Assembly: GCF_011764565.1 (NCBI RefSeq)
Contig: NZ_AP022871.1
Span: forward strand, 3,162,320-3,226,319
DNA from: Phytohabitans suffuscus
GTDB taxonomy: Bacteria; Actinomycetota; Actinomycetes; Mycobacteriales; Micromonosporaceae
Length of the DNA stretch: 64,000 nucleotides
Reading direction: 5' to 3'
Shown here: positions 35,386 to 44,567 of the stretch, piece after piece
Layout of the letters: each line of letters begins with the position of its first letter
Numbering within the stretch: position 1 is the first letter of the stretch
Notes under the pieces: model-generated
The model's input: the letters and a program-made list of their open reading frames with translations, nothing else
What the model was told of the DNA's origin: nothing
Databases searched by the model: none
Program-made: the position numbers and the translations under genes

Positions 35386-36656
35386 GCCGGCCCCTCCGGG
35401 AAGCTGAACTCCGCGATGGAGGCGGGCTTGATCGTCGCGCTGTAGCCCGGCTCGGAAGGCAGCAGGTAGCGGCCGCCGCGGGTGCGTACCGGGTCGGTGA
35501 AGTGCTCGTGGAGGTGGTCGACGTACTCGACCATGCGCCCCGAAAGCGTGGTGCCGACCCGCAGGTAGTCGAAGACGGCGAGGTGCTGGACAAGCTCGCA
35601 GAGCCCGACGCCACCCGCGTGCGGGCAGATCGGCACGCCGAACCTGGCCGCCATCAGGATCTCGGCGAGCACCTCGTTGACCCCGCCCACGCGACAGGCG
35701 TCGATCTGCATCACGCCGATCGCCTCGGCCTGCAGCAGCTGCTTGAAGATGACCCGGTTGGCGGCCACCTCGCCGGTCGCGACCCGGATGGGCGCCACCG
35801 CGCGCTGGATCCTGGCGTGGCCGAGCACGTCGTCGGCGTGCGTCGGCTCCTCGATCCAGTACGGGTCGAACTCGGCGAGCCGGGCCATGTTGGCGATCGC
35901 CTCGTCGACGTCCCACACCTGGTTGGCGTCCATCATCAGCAGCGCGTCGGGCCCGATCTCCTCGCGGATGACGCGGGCGCGGCGCACGTCGTCGTCGATC
36001 GGGCCGCCGACCTTCATCTTCATCGCCCGCCAGCCCTCGGCGTACGCCTGCCGGGTCAGCGACCGCACCTTGTCGTCCGGGTAGCCCAGCCACCCGACCG
36101 ACGTCGTGTACGAGGGGAAGCCCTCCCGCTCCAGCACGGTGCGGCGATCGTCCAGACTGGACAGTCCCTTGTCGAGGATCGCGGCCGCCTCGTCGGGCGT
36201 GAGCGCGTCGGTGATGTGGCGAAAGTCGATGTTGCGGACCAGCTCGTCGGTCGGCATCTCGGCGAGCAGCTTCCACAGCGGCTTGCCTTCGAGCTTGGCC
36301 CGCAGGTCCCACACGGCGTTGACGATCGCGCCGGTGGCCATGTGGATGACGCCCTTTTCCGGGCCCAGCCAACGCAGCTGCGCGTCCGCGGCGAGCGAGC
36401 GCCAGAACGCGACCGGCTCGGCGGCGATGTCCGCCATCGACCGGCCGACCACGTGGTGGGCGAGCGCCCGCACCGCGGCGCAGGTGATCTCGTTGCCGCG
36501 CCCGTTGGTGAACGTGAAGCCGGCGCCCTCGACGCCTTCGTCGGTCTTCAGCGACACGTACGTCGCGGAGTAGTCACCCCGGTTGATCGCGTCGGATCCG
36601 TCACCGGCGGCCGCGGTCGGAAACCGCACATCGTGTACATCAAGAGCGGTGATCAC
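35376..36656 (-). CDS. Enolase-superfamily sugar acid dehydratase, FucD (L-fuconate dehydratase) subgroup
   Basis: This 426-residue enzyme starts at GTG and overlaps the uxaC stop as GTGA. The mandelate racemase-type barrel shows the acid/base Lys in MKMKVGGPI, metal ligands in LMMDANQVWD, YWIEEPTHADD and VATGEV, and the histidine in CPHAGGVGLCELVQHLAVFD. The N-terminus (SDAINRGDYSATYVSL, QLRWLGPEKGV) also matches FucD enzymes. FucD is described as acting on L-fuconate and, less well, on other acid sugars including D-altronate. In this operon it may replace UxaA/UxuA as the aldonate dehydratase. Confidence 0.85.
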   Translation of the reverse strand: MITALDVHDVRFPTAAAGDGSDAINRGDYSATYVSLKTDEGVEGAGFTFTNGRGNEITCAAVRALAHHVVGRSMADIAAEPVAFWRSLAADAQLRWLGPEKGVIHMATGAIVNAVWDLRAKLEGKPLWKLLAEMPTDELVRNIDFRHITDALTPDEAAAILDKGLSSLDDRRTVLEREGFPSYTTSVGWLGYPDDKVRSLTRQAYAEGWRAMKMKVGGPIDDDVRRARVIREEIGPDALLMMDANQVWDVDEAIANMARLAEFDPYWIEEPTHADDVLGHARIQRAVAPIRVATGEVAANRVIFKQLLQAEAIGVMQIDACRVGGVNEVLAEILMAARFGVPICPHAGGVGLCELVQHLAVFDYLRVGTTLSGRMVEYVDHLHEHFTDPVRTRGGRYLLPSEPGYSATIKPASIAEFSFPEGPAWR

Positions 36657-38062
36657 AGTCGGAAGATCCCCTTGGGCAGTCGGTAGGCCAGGTCGACGAT
36701 GGTCTCGGCCGCCTCGTCCAGCGGCAGGCGGTGCTCGGCCACCAGCCGGGCGAGGAAGCCCGCGTCGATCCGGCGGGCGACGTCGTGGCGCACCGGGATG
36801 GAGCAGAACGCCCGGGTGTCGTCGACGAAGCCGGTGGTGTTGTAGAAGCCGGCGCTCTCGGTGACCGCCTCGCGGAAGCGCCGCAGCACCTCCGGCGAGT
36901 CCAGGAACCACCAGGGCGCGCCGAGGTACATGGCCGCGTAGCCGCCGGCCAGCGGGGCCAGCTCGCGGGTGAAGGTGTCCTCGTCGAGCGTGTACACGAC
37001 GAGGCGCAGCCGCGGGTCGTGGCCGTACGCCGACAGCAGCGGTTCGAGGCCGTGCACGTAGTCGGTCGCCTGCGGCACGTCGCCGCCGACGTCGCGCCCG
37101 TGCTTCGCGTAGAGCCAGCGGTTGTGGTTGCGCACCGCGCCGGGGTGCAGCTGCATGACCAGACCGTCCTCGATGGACATCCGGGCCAGCTCGACCAGCA
37201 TGTTCGCCCGGAACGCCTCGGCGTCGGCGGCCGTGGCCTCGCCGCGCAGCCCGCGCTCGAAGAGGGCCGCCGCCTCGCTCTCGTCCAGCACCAGGGTGCG
37301 GGCGGTCAGGTGACCGTGGTCGGAGGAGGTGGCGCCGGCGGCGATGAACGCCTCGCGCCGCTTGCGCAACGCGGCGAGGTAGCCGCGGTACGTGCCCGTG
37401 TCCTCACCGGTCAGCTCGCCGAGCCGGGCGACGTTGCCGGCCCAGTCTTCGAACTCCGGATCGACCACGTTGTCCGGGCGGAACGTGGTGATCACCCGGC
37501 CGCCCGGCCCGCCCCAGCCGTCCGCGGCCAGCTTGGCGTGCCGGCCCAGGTCGTCCAGCGGCGACTCGGTGGTGGCCAGCACCTCGATGTTGAACCGCTC
37601 GAAGAGCGCCCGCGGGCGGAACTCCGGCTCGGCCAGCTTCGCGGCGATCGCGTCGTACACCTCGTCGGCCGTGTCCGGCCCGAGCGGGGTGGTCACCCCG
37701 AAGACCTCCCGGAACGCCTCCTCCAGCCACAGCCGCGAGGGGGTGCCCCGGAAGAGGCGCCAGTGCTCGGCGAACCGCCGCCAGATCGTCCGCCCGTCCG
37801 TCTCGTACGGCTCGCCGTCCAGCGTGCGCACGCCCAGCGACGCCGGCGGCACGCCCTGGCTCAGCAGCATCCGCGTCACGTAGTGGTCGGGGCAGATGAG
37901 CAGCTGGGCCGGGTCGGGGAACGGCGCGTCGTCGGCGAGGATGGCGGGGTCGACGTGCCCGTGCGGCGAGATGATCGGCTGGACCTTCGCCAGGGCGTAC
38001 AGCTCCCGGGCGATGGCTCGCTGCGTGGGCTCGGACGGGAAGAGCAGGTCGGCTCGGGTCAC
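36653..38062 (-). CDS. uxaC: Glucuronate/galacturonate isomerase
   Basis: UxaC interconverts D-galacturonate and D-tagaturonate, or D-glucuronate and D-fructuronate, in the cytosol. The 469-residue length is standard. The N-terminal ISPHGHVDPAILADD carries the HxH metal motif of the amidohydrolase-like fold; later MQLHPGAVRNHNRWLY and YLGAPWWFLDSPEVLRRF are typical of the family. It lies 9 bp after the Gfo/Idh/MocA gene and overlaps the FucD-type gene downstream. Confidence 0.95.
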   Translation of the reverse strand: MTRADLLFPSEPTQRAIARELYALAKVQPIISPHGHVDPAILADDAPFPDPAQLLICPDHYVTRMLLSQGVPPASLGVRTLDGEPYETDGRTIWRRFAEHWRLFRGTPSRLWLEEAFREVFGVTTPLGPDTADEVYDAIAAKLAEPEFRPRALFERFNIEVLATTESPLDDLGRHAKLAADGWGGPGGRVITTFRPDNVVDPEFEDWAGNVARLGELTGEDTGTYRGYLAALRKRREAFIAAGATSSDHGHLTARTLVLDESEAAALFERGLRGEATAADAEAFRANMLVELARMSIEDGLVMQLHPGAVRNHNRWLYAKHGRDVGGDVPQATDYVHGLEPLLSAYGHDPRLRLVVYTLDEDTFTRELAPLAGGYAAMYLGAPWWFLDSPEVLRRFREAVTESAGFYNTTGFVDDTRAFCSIPVRHDVARRIDAGFLARLVAEHRLPLDEAAETIVDLAYRLPKGIFRL

Positions 38063-38071
38063 GTCGGGCTC

Positions 38072-39409
38072 CTAGTCGAGGTGAAGGAGGTCGGCGGTGA
38101 GCAGGTCGGCGACCCGCACCGGCTGGCCGGTCTCGAACGAACGGTTGGCCGCCAAGCCGGTGAGCAGCGCCAACGCGCCGTCGCGGGCGCTGGCCCCACG
38201 GCCCATAGGGTCGATTTCACCGCCGAAGAGCACCGCGGTCATCCGGGCGTCCGCGCCGCCGTGGCCTTCGCGCGTGTGCCCGGGTACGGGCACCTCGCGC
38301 GGCCGCTCCCAGAACGGGTGCACGGCGATCCGGGCCGAGCCCTCCTCCACCGCCGCCTCGACCCCGTGCACGGCGCCCTTGAGGCCCTTCGCCCCGGCCG
38401 GGCTGACGAAGTCGTTCTCCATCACGTGCAGTTCCAGCCGTCCCCGGCTGCCGTTGAACATCACCCGGTAGCCCTCCCACGGCGAGTACGCCGTCAGGTG
38501 GTAGGTCATCGTGGCGCCGTTGGTGTAGCGGGCGAGCACCGCCATGTCGTCCTCGATCGTCACGCCGGGGGCGAAGACGTTCTGGTCGCGGTGGTAGCCG
38601 TCCTCGGCCTCGGCGTCCAGGTAGAGCGCGCGCAGGTGGGGGTTGGCCGCCAGGTCGATCGCGAACGGGTCGCTGTCCGCCTCGGCCGAGCCGTGCGCGC
38701 GGGCGTAGTCGCGGGCGTACCCGTGGCGCTGCCCCGCCTCGCCGTAGAAGAAGAGCCGCCCGTACGCCATGACGTCGACCGGCGCCGCGCCCAGCCACCA
38801 GTTGACCAGGTCGAAGTGGTGGCTCGCCTTGTGCACCATGAGCCCGCCGGAGTTGGCCTTGTCGCGGTGCCAGCGCCGGAAGTAGTCGGCCCCGTGCCGC
38901 ACGTCGAGCAGCCACTCGAAGTGCACCGAGCCGATCTCACCGATCTCACCGGAGGCGAGCACCTCGCGCACCTTCTCGTGCAGCGGGTTGTACCGGTAGT
39001 TGAAGGCGACGGTCACCTGGCGCCCGGTCCGCGCCACCGCGTCGAGGATGCGCTGGCAGCGCGGGACGTCGGTGGTCATCGGCTTTTCGGTCACCACGTC
39101 GCACCCGGCCTGGAGAGCGGCCACGATGTACCCGTCGTGGGTGCGGTCGACGCTGGTCACCAGCGCGACGTCCACCCGCTCCTTGTCCAGCATGTTCGAG
39201 AAGTCGCTGGCCGGGTAGGTCGGCACGGTGGCCGCGCCGGCGCCGGCGAGCCACGCGTTGTGCGTGTCCATCCGGGCCTGGTTGACGTCGGCGAACGCGA
39301 CGAGCTCGGCGTGGTCCGGGTGGGCGAGCAACGACCGGACGAACATCTCCGCGCGGGAGCCGGTGCCGACGATGGCGTAACGACGCCGCCGCGGCGCTTG
39401 ATCCGGCAT
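38072..39409 (-). CDS. Gfo/Idh/MocA-family oxidoreductase, first gene of uronate operon
   Basis: This 445-residue NAD(P)-dependent enzyme starts at the ATG at 39409 with SD AGAGGA. It has a Rossmann fold RRYAIVGTGSRAEMFVRSLL, motif VTEKPMTTDVPRCQRIL with the catalytic-type Glu-Lys-Pro, and a long C-terminal domain with HFEWLLDVRHGADYFRRWHR and MVHKASHHFDLVNWWLG (the H-x3-D pair of the active site). It is larger than the second oxidoreductase of the operon and not closely similar to it. It probably acts on a pectin-derived sugar or sugar acid; the substrate is open. Confidence 0.85.
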   Translation of the reverse strand: MPDQAPRRRRYAIVGTGSRAEMFVRSLLAHPDHAELVAFADVNQARMDTHNAWLAGAGAATVPTYPASDFSNMLDKERVDVALVTSVDRTHDGYIVAALQAGCDVVTEKPMTTDVPRCQRILDAVARTGRQVTVAFNYRYNPLHEKVREVLASGEIGEIGSVHFEWLLDVRHGADYFRRWHRDKANSGGLMVHKASHHFDLVNWWLGAAPVDVMAYGRLFFYGEAGQRHGYARDYARAHGSAEADSDPFAIDLAANPHLRALYLDAEAEDGYHRDQNVFAPGVTIEDDMAVLARYTNGATMTYHLTAYSPWEGYRVMFNGSRGRLELHVMENDFVSPAGAKGLKGAVHGVEAAVEEGSARIAVHPFWERPREVPVPGHTREGHGGADARMTAVLFGGEIDPMGRGASARDGALALLTGLAANRSFETGQPVRVADLLTADLLHLD

Positions 39410-39428
39410 CGAGCATCCTCTCTGGGTA

Positions 39429-39442
39429 TGCAAAGGTTTGCA
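39429..39442 (-). promoter_or_regulatory. Operator palindrome TGCAAA-GG-TTTGCA before uronate operon
   Basis: A perfect 6+6 bp inverted repeat lies 19-33 bp upstream of the first start codon of the operon. It is well placed to block transcription when bound by the divergently encoded LacI protein. Confidence 0.6.
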
Positions 39443-39523
39443 GACGCAACGTGCCACGCGGGACCACGAGGAGTCAACGCTAGCCGAAGAATGTCCGACT
39501 TTGTCGCCTTCAGCGGTTGAAGC

Positions 39524-39531
39524 AAGCGCTT
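39524..39531. promoter_or_regulatory. AAGCGCTT palindrome in the lacI/uronate divergent region
   Basis: AAGCGCTT within GCAAGCGCTTTCC matches the classic LacI/CcpA-type central-CpG half-site pattern. The same core overlaps the msmK ribosome binding site at 25043-25052. Confidence 0.5.
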
Positions 39532-39571
39532 TCCAACGGCCTCGTCGTAACGAACCCGCAATCTCAGCCCG

Positions 39572-39600
39572 TTGACACGTGAGCAACCGTTTGCATTAAT
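39572..39600 (+). promoter_or_regulatory. lacI operon promoter with operator in the spacer
   Basis: TTGACA (39572-39577), a 17-bp spacer, and ATTAAT (39595-39600, 4 of 6 to consensus) form a good housekeeping promoter. The spacer contains GCAACCGTTTGC (39583-39594), a near-palindrome with central CpG, so the LacI protein probably represses its own operon. Confidence 0.7.
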
Positions 39601-39642
39601 TGGCCCACCTGAGTGACCGGCGACACACGGAGAGGAGTGCGC

Positions 39643-40647
39643 GTGCCAGCCACGATTCGCGACGTCGCGCGTGCGTCGGGAGTGCACATCTCCACCGTGT
39701 CGCGCACGTTCTCGGCGCCGCACTTAGTCAACCCGGAGACCCGCAGCCGCGTGTTGGCCTGCGCCGAGCACCTGGGCTACCGCCCCAACCGGGCCGCCCG
39801 GGCGCTCATCACCGGCCGCACGCACAACATCGGCCTGATCGTCGCCGACATCGCCAACCCGTTCTTCCCGCCCCTGATCAAGGCGGCGGAGAGCGCCGCA
39901 CGCCACCGCGACTACCACATCTTCGTCACCGACACGAACGAAGACCCGGCGGTCGAGGAGGAGCTGGTCCACGCCCTCGCCAAGCAGGTCGACGGAGTGC
40001 TGCTCTGCAGCCCACGCATGAGCAACAGCCTCATCGAGCAGCTCAGCCGCGAGGTGCCGCTCGTCGTCATCAACCGGCAGGTCACCGGCCTGCCGTCCGT
40101 GGTGATGGATGTCGGCCAGGGCGCCCGGCTCGCGGTCGAGCACCTGACCGCTCTCGGGCACCGCCACATCGCCCTGCTGGGCGGGCCGCGGGGCTCGTGG
40201 ACCAGCCGCGAGATCCGGCGCGCCGCCACCGCCGCGGCCCGTGCCGCCGACGCCGAACTCACCGTGCTCGGCCCCAACCAGCCCACCGAGCACGGCGGCA
40301 CCGGCCAGGCGGAGCACGTGCTCCGCCTCGGCGCCACGGCGGTGCTCGCCTACAACGACCTCATGGCGATCGGCCTCATCGAAGGGCTCGACTCGCTGGG
40401 GGTACGGGTGCCCGAGGAGGTCAGCATCGTCGGCATCGACGACATATCGCTGAGCCGCCTCACCCGGCCCAAGCTGACGACGGTGGCCAATCCCACCGGG
40501 GCCGCCGGCCGGGCGGCCGTCGACATGCTGCTGCAGCACGGCGACGACCGTCGCACCACCGCACAGGTAACGCTCCAGACCGAACTGGTGATCCGCGACT
40601 CGACAGGCCCGGCGCCAACGGGCAAACCGCACACTGTCAAGGAGTGA
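39643..40647 (+). CDS. LacI-family transcriptional regulator
   Basis: This 334-residue regulator starts at the GTG at 39643 with GAGGAG 5 nt ahead; a GTG at 39613 is less likely. The N-terminal helix-turn-helix ATIRDVARASGVHISTVSRT and hinge (LGYRPNRAARALITGRTHNIG) are followed by a periplasmic-binding-protein-like sensor (LIVADIANPFFPPLIKA ... VSIVGIDDISLSRL). It is divergent from the uronate operon and co-directional with the importer genes, so it probably senses a pectin-derived sugar and controls both sides. Confidence 0.93.
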   Translation: MPATIRDVARASGVHISTVSRTFSAPHLVNPETRSRVLACAEHLGYRPNRAARALITGRTHNIGLIVADIANPFFPPLIKAAESAARHRDYHIFVTDTNEDPAVEEELVHALAKQVDGVLLCSPRMSNSLIEQLSREVPLVVINRQVTGLPSVVMDVGQGARLAVEHLTALGHRHIALLGGPRGSWTSREIRRAATAAARAADAELTVLGPNQPTEHGGTGQAEHVLRLGATAVLAYNDLMAIGLIEGLDSLGVRVPEEVSIVGIDDISLSRLTRPKLTTVANPTGAAGRAAVDMLLQHGDDRRTTAQVTLQTELVIRDSTGPAPTGKPHTVKE

Positions 40648-40655
40648 ACCAAAAG

Positions 40656-41966
40656 ATGCACCCCGGTATCCGAACGCACAGACGCCGCCTGCTCCGCGGA
40701 CTCGCCGCGGCGGCCATTGCAGTCCCGCTGGTCCTCGGTGCCGCGGCATGCGGCGACGACGAGGGCGGCGGCAGCACCTCCGACCCGAACGCCCCGGTCC
40801 GCCTCTCCGTCTTCTACTGGGGCAGCGAGGCCCGCGCCAAGCTGACCGAGGACGCGCTCAACGCCTACAAGGCCAAGCACCCGAACGTGGACTTCGAGGT
40901 GACCTGGCAGGCCAACCAGGGCTACGCCGACAAGCTGGCCACGCTCGCCGCCGGCGGTGACGTGCCCGACCTGTTCGCCCTCGACGACAACATGCTCGCC
41001 GACTTCGCCACCCGCAACGTGACCGCGGACCTGACGGAGTACAAGGGCGGCAAGATCGACGTGTCCAAGTTCCCGCCCAGCCTCGTCGAGTACGGCATGG
41101 TGGACGGCAAACTGGTCGGCATCTCGGCCGGTGAGAACACGCAGGGTCTGGTCTACAACAAGACCCTGCTGACCAAGAACGGCCTGCCCGAGCCGACCAC
41201 CGGGCAGACCTGGGAGCAGCACATCGACTGGGCCGCCCAGGTCGCCGCGAAGACCAAGGTCCCCGGCACGCAGGACCCGAGCGCCGACTACAAGGCGTTC
41301 TGGGTGTGGATCCGCCAGCAGGGCAAGGACCTGTACAGCGGCAAGGAGCTCGGCTTCACCGCCGACGACCTGGCCAAGTGGTTCACGCTCTGGAAGGGCG
41401 CGCGCGACAAGGGCGCCACCCCGACGCCCGACATCATCCACGAGGGCAACGTCACCGACATCAGCAAGCAGCTCGTCGTCACCGGCAAGGCGGGCACCTC
41501 CTGGGTGTGGGCCAACCAGATGCCGGAGCTGAAGAAGAACACCAAGGACGAGCTGGGTGTCGTGGCCTACCCGGGTGACCCGAGCGGCCAGTGGGCGCGT
41601 TCCTCCATGTACTGGAGCGTGGCCCGCGGCAGCGACAAGAAGGACGCCGCCGTCGACGTCATCAACTTCCTGGTGAACGACCAGGAGGCGGTCAACATCC
41701 TGGGCACCGACCGCGGCCTTCCGTCCAACATCGACCTGCGGACCGCGTTCGCGAGCACCGTCAGCGACCCCAACATGAAGCTGTCGATCCAGGTGGAGAA
41801 CGACCTCGCCTCGAAGTTCGGCAAGGCGCCGCAGGTGCCGCCGAAGGGCCACAGCACCTTCCGCTCCGAGCTGGTGAAGGCCGCGGAGAACGTCCAGTTC
41901 GGACGCGCGACGCCGGAGAAGGCCGCCGCCGACCTGATCGCCGTCGTCCAGCCGAAGCTCGGTTAG
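40656..41966 (+). CDS. Sugar ABC importer substrate-binding lipoprotein
   Basis: The 436-residue protein has a lipoprotein signal peptide (RRRLLRGLAAAAIAVPLVLG with lipobox ending AAAC, Cys about residue 28) and an extracellular-solute-binding family 1 fold: NAPVRLSVFYWGSEARAKLT, NPxxDYKAFW-like and QWARSSMYWSVARGSDKKDA. It lies 8 bp after lacI and upstream of two permeases. It probably binds oligogalacturonides or a uronic sugar (inferred from the neighbourhood). SD AAGGAG is 11 nt before the ATG. Confidence 0.92.
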   Translation: MHPGIRTHRRRLLRGLAAAAIAVPLVLGAAACGDDEGGGSTSDPNAPVRLSVFYWGSEARAKLTEDALNAYKAKHPNVDFEVTWQANQGYADKLATLAAGGDVPDLFALDDNMLADFATRNVTADLTEYKGGKIDVSKFPPSLVEYGMVDGKLVGISAGENTQGLVYNKTLLTKNGLPEPTTGQTWEQHIDWAAQVAAKTKVPGTQDPSADYKAFWVWIRQQGKDLYSGKELGFTADDLAKWFTLWKGARDKGATPTPDIIHEGNVTDISKQLVVTGKAGTSWVWANQMPELKKNTKDELGVVAYPGDPSGQWARSSMYWSVARGSDKKDAAVDVINFLVNDQEAVNILGTDRGLPSNIDLRTAFASTVSDPNMKLSIQVENDLASKFGKAPQVPPKGHSTFRSELVKAAENVQFGRATPEKAAADLIAVVQPKLG

Positions 41967-41996
41967 CCCCGTACAGGTACGGAGAGGAGTTCGCTC

Positions 41997-42980
41997 GTGG
42001 CGTTGACCACGGCGGAACAGCCGTCGGTGCGCGCGAGCCGAGCCCCCGGGATCCCCGTCAAGCGGCGGGGGTCCCGGCGTGGCCGGCGAAGCGAGGCAGT
42101 GGCGGGTTACGTCTTCCTGTCGCCCTGGCTGCTCGGCCTGATGGCCGTCACCGCGGTGCCGATGCTCCTGTCGCTCTACATCAGCTTCACCAGCTACGAC
42201 ATCCTCAGCCCGCTGAGCGAGGTCGAGTGGGTGGGGCTGGAGAACTACAAGCGCATGTTCACCGCCGACCCGTCGTACTGGCGGTCGGTGACGGTCACGG
42301 TCTCGTTCGCGCTGATCGCGGTGCCGCTCAAGCTGGCGGTCGCGCTCGGCGTCGCGCTGCTGCTCAACCGGGCCTGGCGTGGTGTCGGCCTCTTCCGGGG
42401 CCTGTTCTACCTGCCCTCGCTCATCGGCGGCAGCGTCGCGCTCGCCATCGTCTGGGTCAACATGTTCAACCGCGAGGGTGCGTTCAACGGTTTCCTCGCC
42501 CTCTTCGGCATCGAGGGCAAGCCGTGGGTCAACGACCCGACCTGGGCGCTGGAGACGCTTATGGTGCTCGCCATCTGGCAGTTCGGCGCGCCGATGGTGA
42601 TCTTCCTGGCCGGGCTCAAGCAGGTGCCCACCGAGCTGTACGAGGCGGCCTCGGTCGACGGCGCGGGACGGTTCCGCCAGTTCGTCAGCGTCACGCTGCC
42701 GATGCTGTCGCCGGTCATCTTCTTCAACCTGGTGCTGGAGACGATCAACGGTTTCCAGGGATTCACCGCCGCCTTCGTGCTGAGCAACGGCACCGGCGGT
42801 CCGGTCGACTCCACCCTGATGTACACGCTGAACCTCTACATCAAGGGCTTCACCGACTACGAGATGGGCTACGCGTCGGCGATGGCATGGGTGTTCCTGT
42901 TGGCGATCGGCATCATCACCGCCGTGTTCTTCACGACCGGGCGGTTCTGGGTGCACTACTCGGATGGAGATGACCGCTGA
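41997..42980 (+). CDS. Sugar ABC importer permease (MalF/UgpA type)
   Basis: The 327-residue permease starts at GTG with SD GGAGAGGAG. It has six helices (first LSPWLLGLMAVTAVPMLLSL) and the importer EAA loop ELYEAASVDGAGRFRQFVSVTLP (about 217-240), where the MsmK-type ATPase docks. Its TGA overlaps the next ATG by one base. It forms the channel together with the following permease. Confidence 0.93.
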   Translation: MALTTAEQPSVRASRAPGIPVKRRGSRRGRRSEAVAGYVFLSPWLLGLMAVTAVPMLLSLYISFTSYDILSPLSEVEWVGLENYKRMFTADPSYWRSVTVTVSFALIAVPLKLAVALGVALLLNRAWRGVGLFRGLFYLPSLIGGSVALAIVWVNMFNREGAFNGFLALFGIEGKPWVNDPTWALETLMVLAIWQFGAPMVIFLAGLKQVPTELYEAASVDGAGRFRQFVSVTLPMLSPVIFFNLVLETINGFQGFTAAFVLSNGTGGPVDSTLMYTLNLYIKGFTDYEMGYASAMAWVFLLAIGIITAVFFTTGRFWVHYSDGDDR

Positions 42981-43855
42981 TGGGCGCGCCCACGCTCGCG
43001 GTGTCCCGCCGCCCCTCCGGAGTCGCGCGCGGGATCGTGCGCACGCTGATCCTCGTCGCGATCCTCGGCATCGTGCTCTATCCGCTCATCTGGATGGTCG
43101 GCACGTCACTCAAGTCGCAGACGGAGATCACGAGCAACACCGGCCTGCTGCCCGAACAGTTCACGCCGAGCAACTACACCGACGGCTGGAACCACTTCGA
43201 CGTCAGCTTCGCGCGGTTCTTCGCCAACAGCACGATGGTGGCGCTGCTGACCGTCGTCGGAAACGCGGCCTCCTGCCTGGTCGCCGCGTACGCCTTCGCG
43301 CGCCTGAGGTTTCCGCTGCGCGGGTTCTGGTTCGCCATCATGATCGGCACGCTGCTGCTGCCGCAGCACGTGCTGACCGTTCCCCAGTACATCCTCTTCA
43401 AGCAGTTCGGCTGGGTCGGCGGCGACTGGCCGTACGTGCCGCTGCTGGTGCCGCAGTTCCTCGCCACGGAGGCGTTCTTCGTCTTCCTCATGGTCCAGTT
43501 CATGCGGGGCATCCCGCGCGAGCTGGACGAGGCCGCGAAGATCGACGGTGCGAACGCGTTCGGCATCTTCCGGTACGTGATCCTGCCGCTGAGCCGCCCG
43601 GCGCTGGTGACCACGGCGATCTTCTCGTTCATCTGGACCTGGAACGAGTTCTTCCGGCAGCTCGTCTACCTCTCCGACCTGAGGGACTACACGCTTCCGG
43701 TGGCGATGACGCTCTTCATCGACTCCAGCGGGCAGAGCTCGATCGGGCCGATGTTCGCGATGTCGGTGCTGTCACTGCTGCCGGTGTTCCTGTTCTTCGT
43801 CGCCTTCCAGCGGATGCTGGTCGAGGGCATCAACACGAGCGGACTCAAGGGATGA
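42980..43855 (+). CDS. Sugar ABC importer permease (MalG/UgpE type)
   Basis: The 291-residue permease has six helices (RTLILVAILGIVLYPLIWMV first) and EAA loop ELDEAAKIDGANAFGIFRYVILP. It ends SGLKG like MalG-type proteins. It is co-translated with the preceding permease (TGATG) and the following small membrane protein (ATGA overlap). No ATPase gene follows. Confidence 0.93.
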   Translation: MGAPTLAVSRRPSGVARGIVRTLILVAILGIVLYPLIWMVGTSLKSQTEITSNTGLLPEQFTPSNYTDGWNHFDVSFARFFANSTMVALLTVVGNAASCLVAAYAFARLRFPLRGFWFAIMIGTLLLPQHVLTVPQYILFKQFGWVGGDWPYVPLLVPQFLATEAFFVFLMVQFMRGIPRELDEAAKIDGANAFGIFRYVILPLSRPALVTTAIFSFIWTWNEFFRQLVYLSDLRDYTLPVAMTLFIDSSGQSSIGPMFAMSVLSLLPVFLFFVAFQRMLVEGINTSGLKG

Positions 43856-44472
43856 CCGCCGAAATCACCACCGAAGAAGCGCCCCGCATGGTGCACGGCG
43901 GGTGGCGCGACACCGTTCGCAACGCCAGCGACCTCGCGCTGCTGGGCATCCTCGTGACGGTCGGCTCGCTCGGCGTCGTCACGGCCGGCGCGGCGGTGGC
44001 GGCCGCCAGCGCCGCCGTGCACGACTGGTCCGGGGACGAGCGGTGGCCGGGGGTGCGGGTCACCCTCGGCCGCTTCGCCCGCGGGCTGCTGCCGGGCGTC
44101 CTGCCCGCGCTCGCGGCCACGGTCGGCGGGACGCTGCTCGTGCTCAACCTGGCCGCGATCACCCGCGGCGTGGTGCCCGGCGGGCTCCCGCTCGCGGTAC
44201 CCACGCTGCTCATCCTGATCGCGGGTACGGGCCTGGCCGGCCTGACGGTGGTCGAGGTGGGCCGGTCCGGCGGCGTGGGTTGGCGCGCGGCCGCCAGGGC
44301 GGCCTGGGCCGGCGGACAGCGCCGGCCGGCGGCGGTGCTGGCCTGCGCCGGCGTGGTCGCGCTGGTCGCCGCGCTGGGCCTGATGATCATTCCGGTACTC
44401 GTCCCGGTGCTCGCCGGCTACGCCATCTTCGCCATGCACGCGGTCGCGAGCCGCCTCCCGCACGGTGTGTGA
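43852..44472 (+). CDS. DUF624/YesL-like membrane protein
   Basis: This 206-residue protein has about five hydrophobic segments (LALLGILVTVGSLGVVTAGA, LPALAATVGGTLLVLNLAAI, LAVPTLLILIAGTGLAGLTV, AAVLACAGVVALVAALGLM, IPVLVPVLAGYAIFAMHAV). Its layout resembles DUF624/YesL proteins, which are encoded with pectin-, rhamnogalacturonan- and other plant-sugar importers. The ATG overlaps the permease stop (ATGA). Function is unknown; an accessory role in uptake is inferred from the gene order. Confidence 0.75.
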   Translation: MTAEITTEEAPRMVHGGWRDTVRNASDLALLGILVTVGSLGVVTAGAAVAAASAAVHDWSGDERWPGVRVTLGRFARGLLPGVLPALAATVGGTLLVLNLAAITRGVVPGGLPLAVPTLLILIAGTGLAGLTVVEVGRSGGVGWRAAARAAWAGGQRRPAAVLACAGVVALVAALGLMIIPVLVPVLAGYAIFAMHAVASRLPHGV

Positions 44473-44539
44473 CCGGCACGTTTCCCCTCGTGAACGCCCT
44501 GGTCACGGGTCGTCCGTACGGCCCTCCCACCGGGAGGAA

Positions 44540-44557
44540 CCGCGCCCTAAGGTCGAT
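44540..44557 (+). repeat. 18-bp direct repeat, left copy, flanking second SBP gene
   Basis: CCGCGCCCTAAGGTCGAT here matches CCGCGCCCTCAGGTCGCT at 45901-45918 at 16 of 18 positions. The copies bracket the second binding-protein gene. Confidence 0.5.
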
Positions 44558-44567
44558 ATCCGTGCGG

